Source: Curtobacterium sp. VKM Ac-1395
Lineage (GTDB): Bacteria > Actinomycetota > Actinomycetes > Actinomycetales > Microbacteriaceae
DNA: 64,000 bases
Direction of reading: 5' to 3'
Assembly: GCF_015350975.1 (NCBI RefSeq)
Contig: NZ_JADKRX010000004.1
Span: forward strand, 349,467-413,466
In this document: positions 59,979 through 64,000 of the stretch, piece by piece
How positions within the stretch are numbered: the stretch's first letter is position 1
How the letters are laid out: each line of letters opens with the position of its first letter
Notes under the pieces: model-generated
Databases searched by the model: none
The model's input: the letters and a program-made list of their open reading frames with translations, nothing else
Told to the model about the DNA's origin: nothing
Made by a program: the position numbers and the translations under genes

Positions 59979-61451
59979 ATGCGGGCGGTGCTCGGTCTGG
60001 ACATCGGGACGTCGAGCACGAAGGCGCTCCTCGTCCGGCTCGACGGCACGATCCTGGCCGAGGTCGGACGGCACCACGAGGTCGACCGTCCCGAGCAGGG
60101 CCTCGTCGAGATGGACCCCGAGCTGTGGTGGAGCGAGTTCTGCGACCTGACGCGGGAGCTCCTCGCGATGGTGCCCGACGCCCGGGTCGAGTCCGTCGGG
60201 GTGAGCGGCATCGGCCCGTGCGTGCTCCTCACCGACGCGTCGTCCAGGCCCCTGCGCCCCGCGATCCTCTACGGCGTCGACACCCGCACGGCTGGCATGC
60301 TCGACGCCCTGACCGCGGAGCTCGGCGGCGAGGACGCGGTCCGTGCCCGCTGTGGTTCGGCGCTCAGCACGCAGGCCGCCGGCGCGAAGCTCGCCTGGGT
60401 CGCCCGCAACGAACCCGAGGTGTGGGCGCGGGCCGAGCGGTTCACGATGCCGTCGTCCCGGGTCGTCGAGCTGCTCACCGGGGAGTACGTCCTCGACCAC
60501 CACTCCGCCAGCCAGAGCACCCCGCTGTACGACGTCCACACGAACGCCTGGATCCCCGAGTGGTGCGCGCTCATCGCACCCGGTCTGCCCATGCCCCGAC
60601 TGCTCTGGTCCGGTGACGCCGCCGGGACCGTCACCGGCGCGGCGGCCGCGGCCACGGGCCTCCCGGTCGGGATCCCGGTCACGGCCGGGACCATCGACGC
60701 CTGGGCGGAGGGGCTCAGCGTGGGGGCGTCGGTGCCGGGCCGGATGTCGCTGCAGTACGGCACCACCATGTTCATGATCACGCCCACGCCCGAGCCCACC
60801 CGTGTACCGGGGATGTGGACGACGGTCGGCACCCACCCGGACCAGCCGTGCGTGTCCGGGGGGACGGCGACCTCCGGTGCGGTGACCGACTGGCTGCGGC
60901 GGCTCGTCGACGCGGACTGGCCGACGATGCTCGCGGAGGCGGACGCCTCGGGCGTCGGCGCACACGGGCTGCTGATGCTGCCGTACTTCGCGGGGGAGCG
61001 GACACCGATCGCGGACCCCGACGCGCGCGGGGTGATCGCCGGGCTCACCGTGCGGCACACCCGGGGCGACCTGTACCGGGCGACGCTCGAGGCGACGGCG
61101 TTCGCGGTGCGGCACAACATCGAGACGCTGCGGGCGGCCGGCGTGCCCGTGCGGGAGCTCGTCGGTGCCGGGGGCGGCCTGCTCGGGCGGCTGTGGCCCC
61201 GGATCGTCACGGACGTCACCGGGCTGCCGCAGACGATCCCCTCCGTCACCGTGGGGGCGTCCTACGGGTCGGCGTTCCTGGCGGCGGCGCTCGTCACCCC
61301 GGTCGACATCGCCGTGTGGAACCCGCCGGCGAGCGTCATCGAGCCGGACCCCGACCGGGCCGCGGCGTACGAGGCCGGGTACCGCGACTACCGGGAGCTG
61401 TACGAGGTCACGAAGGCCGTCGTGCACCGGCTGGCTGCGCGCAGCCGGTGA
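59979..61451 (+). CDS. FGGY-family carbohydrate kinase
   Basis: 490-residue sugar or polyol kinase. N-terminal phosphate motif GLDIGTSSTKALLVRLDG, SVGVSGIGPCVLL, the substrate-side motif YGVDTRTAGM, SLQYGTTMFMI, and a C-terminal LVGAGGGLLGRLWPRIVTDVTGLP adenosine motif. The motifs resemble xylulokinase-like proteins but do not fix the substrate. ATG 59979 follows GAGGGAG; 161 bp of gene-free sequence precede it. It converges on a cluster that handles C4 or triose-like sugars, which may or may not be related. Confidence 0.88.
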   Translation: MRAVLGLDIGTSSTKALLVRLDGTILAEVGRHHEVDRPEQGLVEMDPELWWSEFCDLTRELLAMVPDARVESVGVSGIGPCVLLTDASSRPLRPAILYGVDTRTAGMLDALTAELGGEDAVRARCGSALSTQAAGAKLAWVARNEPEVWARAERFTMPSSRVVELLTGEYVLDHHSASQSTPLYDVHTNAWIPEWCALIAPGLPMPRLLWSGDAAGTVTGAAAAATGLPVGIPVTAGTIDAWAEGLSVGASVPGRMSLQYGTTMFMITPTPEPTRVPGMWTTVGTHPDQPCVSGGTATSGAVTDWLRRLVDADWPTMLAEADASGVGAHGLLMLPYFAGERTPIADPDARGVIAGLTVRHTRGDLYRATLEATAFAVRHNIETLRAAGVPVRELVGAGGGLLGRLWPRIVTDVTGLPQTIPSVTVGASYGSAFLAAALVTPVDIAVWNPPASVIEPDPDRAAAYEAGYRDYRELYEVTKAVVHRLAARSR

Positions 61452-61479
61452 GCGCGCGGTTCCGCGTGGAGCCGCACGA

Positions 61480-61527
61480 CCGACATCGGCTCGCGCCACG
61501 GAACTCCGTGGCGCGAGCCGATGTCGG
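61480..61527. terminator. Perfect 23-bp hairpin between convergent genes
   Basis: Arm CCGACATCGGCTCGCGCCACGGA, 2-base loop, exact complement. The longest perfect stem with a loop in the window, 29 bp after the kinase stop and 50 bp from the isomerase stop. No T tract. Confidence 0.7.
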
Positions 61528-61576
61528 TTGTGCGCAGACGACTGCGCCTGCGGGCAGCTGCGCCGGCGCGTGCGGC

Positions 61577-62059
61577 CTACGCCTGCGCGTCGACGCCCGC
61601 GGGTGCGCTGCCGTCGTACTCGCAGATCGCGTTGACCTTGTCGGCGCTGGCGCTCGAGGTGTCGAACTCGTAGCCGAGCCACTCCTTCGCCAGGCGCCGG
61701 GCGAGCTCGACGCCGATGACGCGCTGGCCCATGCAGAGGACCTGGGCGTCGTTGGAGAGGATCGAGCGCTCCACGCTGTACGAGTCGTGCGCGGTGACGG
61801 CGCGGATGCCGGGCACCTTGTTCGCGGCGATCGCGACGCCGAGTCCGGTGCCGCAGAACAGGATCGCGCGGTCGGCCTCCCCGTTCGCGACCATCCGGGC
61901 AGCGTCGACGGCGACGTGCGGGTACGCGGTGTGCCCCTCGGCGTCGACGCCCACGTCGGTCACCGACGAGACACGCTCGTCGGCCTCGAGGTCCTTCTTG
62001 AGGATCTCCTTGTAGTCGAACCCGGCATCGTCCGAGCCGATCACGAGACGGTACGTCAT
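61577..62059 (-). CDS. RpiB/LacAB-family sugar-phosphate isomerase
   Basis: 160-residue isomerase. RpiB fold motifs: [16 protein letters not shown] at the start, [32 protein letters not shown] with Cys69 as the expected catalytic base, and [14 protein letters not shown]. In tetritol pathways described in Mycolicibacterium smegmatis such enzymes interconvert erythrulose phosphates and erythrose 4-phosphate; ribose 5-phosphate isomerase activity is the alternative. ATG 62059 overlaps the kinase stop (ATGA). Last gene of the dehydrogenase-kinase-isomerase unit. Confidence 0.9.
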   Translation of the reverse strand: MTYRLVIGSDDAGFDYKEILKKDLEADERVSSVTDVGVDAEGHTAYPHVAVDAARMVANGEADRAILFCGTGLGVAIAANKVPGIRAVTAHDSYSVERSILSNDAQVLCMGQRVIGVELARRLAKEWLGYEFDTSSASADKVNAICEYDGSAPAGVDAQA

Positions 62060-63798
62060 GCGTGTGTTCCTTCCTTGTCAGCAGCGCGTGCGGCGAGCAC
62101 TTCGCCGACGCGCGTGAGGATCATCCCCATCGAGGTGGCGCCCGCATCGGGCGTCCCCAGGCTCTTCTCGGCCAGCGGCCGGGCACGCCCGACCTTCGGC
62201 TTGAGGTCGGCGGTGGCTTCGCCCTCCGACGCGGCGACGACGGCAGCAGCCTGCCACGCGTCGGTGAGCGAGCGTCCAGACGCCACCGACGACCGGAGCT
62301 CGTCCACGAACGGCAGCAGGGCGTCGAGCATCGTCTTGTCTCCGCGGGACGCGCCGCCGAGGTGCACGATCGAGTCGGCGAAGGCCTGGGCGGCCTCGAC
62401 GACGTCGGTGGCCTCGATGGTCTCGCGGTCGTCGCGCAGCGACCGGCCGAAGGCCTCGAGCGCCGCACCCCACAGGACCCCGGAGGTGCCGCCCGCGAAC
62501 TCGGCCCACGCGTCACCGGCGCGTCCGAGGACGAAGGCGACCCCGGCCTCCTGGCCGAGCGCGTCGACCGCCCTGCGGGCCGCACCGATCCCCTTGACCA
62601 TGCCACGGCCGTGGTCGCCGTCCCCGGCGACCGCGTCGATGCGGCCGAGCTGTTCCTCGTGGTCGCGGAGGAGCGCGTCCACGGCCTCGACGGCGGCGCG
62701 CGCGGTCTGCGCGGCCGACCGGGAGGCTCCGCTCGCGTCCGGCACGACGGTCGCCGCCTCTTCCGCTTCGGCAGCGGCCTCGGCCGGCACGAGCGCGTCG
62801 ACCGGCGCCGCCACCTTGCGGTAGGCGGGTGTGTAGGCGTCGGCGCGCCAGAGGCGCTCGAGCTCGTCGTCGAGCCACTGCAGGGTCAGCGAGCAGCCGC
62901 CCATGTCGAGGCTCGTGACGAGTTCGCCGACCTCGGGCTCGACGACCTCGATCCCCGCGTCGGCGAGGAGCGGGAGCACCCGGCCCCAGAGCAGGAACAG
63001 CTCCTCGTACTTCGTGTCGCCGAGGCCGTTGAGGATCGGGGCGACCCGGGTGCCGGCGGCGTCCGGGCGGTCGGCCAGCAGCCGTTCGACGAGCAGGCTC
63101 GCCAGGTCGGTCGCGCTGAGCAGGGGGACGTCCTCGATGCCGGGCTCGCCGTGGATGCCGAGTCCGAGACCGAGGTGGCCCTCCGGCACCGTGAAGAGCG
63201 GTTCGGTGGCCCCCGGCATCGTGCAGCCCGAGAATGCGACGCCGATCGTGCGCGTGGCGGTGTTGCTCGCGTTCCCGACCCGCTCGACCTCGTCGAGGGA
63301 CGCCCCCTCGGCGGCGACCGCGCCCATCGCCTTGAAGACGGAGAAGTCGCCAGCGATGCCGCGGCGCTTCGACTCCTCGTCGGCGCTGGCGATGTCGTCC
63401 GTGACGACGACGATGCGGGTGTCGATGCCCTCGGCGCGGAGTCGTTCGGCGGCGAGCCCGAAGTTCATCGTGTCGCCGGCGTAGTTGCCGAAGGAGAGCA
63501 CGACGCCCCTGCCCTGGTCTGCGGCCTTGGCGACCGCGTAGACCTGCGCGGTCGAGGGCGACGTGAAGATGTTGCCGACGACGGCGCCGGTGGCGAAGCC
63601 CGGGCCGACGACGCCGCAGAACGCGGGGTAGTGCCCGGAGCCGCCGCCGACGACGACCGCGACCTGCGGTTCCGCGCCCTTCGTCGGGAGGCCGACGACG
63701 CCGCCGTGGACGCCCCGCACGCGGTCGGCGTAGAGGGCGAGCCAGCCGGCGAGCTGGTCCTCGGCGAAGTCCTCCGGGTGGTCGTGGATCGTGGTCAT
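62056..63798 (-). CDS. DhaK-DhaL fusion kinase (dihydroxyacetone/erythrulose kinase family)
   Basis: 580-residue ATP-dependent kinase. The DhaK domain (about 1-330) has [21 protein letters not shown] and His216 in GLGIHGEPG, the residue that binds the keto sugar covalently. The DhaL domain (about 365-575) has the nucleotide/Mg motif [13 protein letters not shown] and [23 protein letters not shown]. An Ala/Glu-rich linker joins them. The fusion occurs in dihydroxyacetone kinases and in the L- and D-erythrulose kinases of mycobacterial tetritol pathways; the RpiB-like partner favours erythrulose. ATG 63798 follows AAGGACAG. Confidence 0.92.
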   Translation of the reverse strand: MTTIHDHPEDFAEDQLAGWLALYADRVRGVHGGVVGLPTKGAEPQVAVVVGGGSGHYPAFCGVVGPGFATGAVVGNIFTSPSTAQVYAVAKAADQGRGVVLSFGNYAGDTMNFGLAAERLRAEGIDTRIVVVTDDIASADEESKRRGIAGDFSVFKAMGAVAAEGASLDEVERVGNASNTATRTIGVAFSGCTMPGATEPLFTVPEGHLGLGLGIHGEPGIEDVPLLSATDLASLLVERLLADRPDAAGTRVAPILNGLGDTKYEELFLLWGRVLPLLADAGIEVVEPEVGELVTSLDMGGCSLTLQWLDDELERLWRADAYTPAYRKVAAPVDALVPAEAAAEAEEAATVVPDASGASRSAAQTARAAVEAVDALLRDHEEQLGRIDAVAGDGDHGRGMVKGIGAARRAVDALGQEAGVAFVLGRAGDAWAEFAGGTSGVLWGAALEAFGRSLRDDRETIEATDVVEAAQAFADSIVHLGGASRGDKTMLDALLPFVDELRSSVASGRSLTDAWQAAAVVAASEGEATADLKPKVGRARPLAEKSLGTPDAGATSMGMILTRVGEVLAARAADKEGTHA

Positions 63799-63862
63799 GA
63801 CAGCGCTGTCCTTCGTCTCGGGTGTTCAGTGTGCGCCTGCCGCCGCAGCGACAGGGTCAGGC

Positions 63863-63918
63863 GTGCATGCTCGGGATGCACTCGTGCATGCTCGGGACTC
63901 AGCTGTGCATGCCCGGGA
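63863..63918. repeat. Three 21-bp tandem repeats at the 3' end of the dehydrogenase gene
   Basis: GTGCATGC(T/C)CGGGA at 63863, 63884 and 63905, exact 21-bp period. Read on the minus strand the copies continue the dehydrogenase frame as IIPGMHS-stop, VPSMHE, CIPSMHA-stop, so the last codons of that gene are repeated twice beyond the present stop. Confidence 0.8.
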
Positions 63919-64000
63919 TGATTGAGACCTTGACGGAGGCGCCGGCGGAGTCGCCGACGAGGTCGAGGGCTTCTTGGAAGGCTTCGAGGGGGAACTGGTG
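63899..64000 (-). CDS. Zinc-type alcohol dehydrogenase, C-terminal fragment (5' part outside window)
   Basis: Only the last 33 residues are visible: HQFPLEAFQEALDLVGDSAG then ASVKVSIIPGMHS and TGA. The pattern, a helix with EAFQEALDLV and a final strand VKVSIIP, is that of medium-chain sorbitol/threitol-type dehydrogenases. It precedes the kinase gene by 100 bp on the same strand. In known tetritol clusters such an enzyme oxidises erythritol or threitol to erythrulose. The short fragment limits certainty. Confidence 0.65.
   Translation of the reverse strand, partial: HQFPLEAFQEALDLVGDSAGASVKVSIIPGMHS

Overview
The window looks like chromosomal DNA of a high-GC actinobacterium of the Microbacteriaceae, probably Curtobacterium or a close relative. 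The evidence is roughly 70 % GC, heavy G/C third-codon use, many GTG starts, ATGA/GTGA-coupled operons, and plant-sugar catabolic genes controlled by local LacI regulators. The genus is inferred; no marker gene is present. I see no rRNA, tRNA, CRISPR array, insertion sequence or prophage. About 57 protein-coding genes are supported, and the first and last are cut by the window edges.

Left third (1-13.7 kb): an arabinose locus. A ChvE/GguA-type sugar ABC importer (left edge) diverges from a LacI regulator. A cytoplasmic GH127 beta-L-arabinofuranosidase diverges from a second LacI regulator. An araB-araD-araA operon follows, with an alditol-oxidase-like flavoprotein behind it. The importer and araB promoters carry the same operator, GTGAGCGCTCAC, in the same position directly after the -10 box, so one regulator probably controls uptake and catabolism. 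Then come a repeat-containing membrane protein, an SDR/TetR divergent pair, and a five-part peptide-type importer with its two ATPases fused in one chain (15.3-20.7 kb).

Middle (20.8-37 kb): an Eis-type acetyltransferase; a seven-helix protein that I align to heliorhodopsins but with no lysine anywhere; a VOC protein; an FeS-type (6-4) photolyase/cryptochrome; a stand-alone MurE-like ligase; a SipW-type signal peptidase with three SipW-dependent (TasA/CalY-like) exported proteins; PnuC; small membrane proteins with their regulators; an ABC-2 exporter; and two tandem paralogous membrane proteins.

Right-centre (37-51.5 kb): a rhamnoside utilisation operon on the minus strand. In transcription order it holds an ABC importer (SBP, two permeases), GH78 alpha-L-rhamnosidase, L-rhamnose isomerase, a bifunctional aldolase/lactaldehyde dehydrogenase, rhamnulokinase and an LldD-like 2-hydroxyacid dehydrogenase. 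This order sits after rhaB is reached through rhaI and the aldolase fusion, and is enough in principle to take rhamnosides to dihydroxyacetone phosphate plus pyruvate. Its promoter is bracketed by two LacI-type operators, and two LacI genes lie just upstream.

Right end (51.5-64 kb): a lipoprotein, a secreted DUF4832/DUF4874-type protein, threonine aldolase, a metallophosphoesterase, a quinone-oxidoreductase-like enzyme, an ABC-2 exporter with a LolA-like secreted partner, an FGGY kinase, and an operon of alcohol dehydrogenase (partial), DhaK-DhaL fusion kinase and RpiB-like isomerase. That last trio resembles tetritol (erythritol/threitol) catabolism. Long, often perfect GC-rich hairpins without clear U tracts sit at many gene ends.
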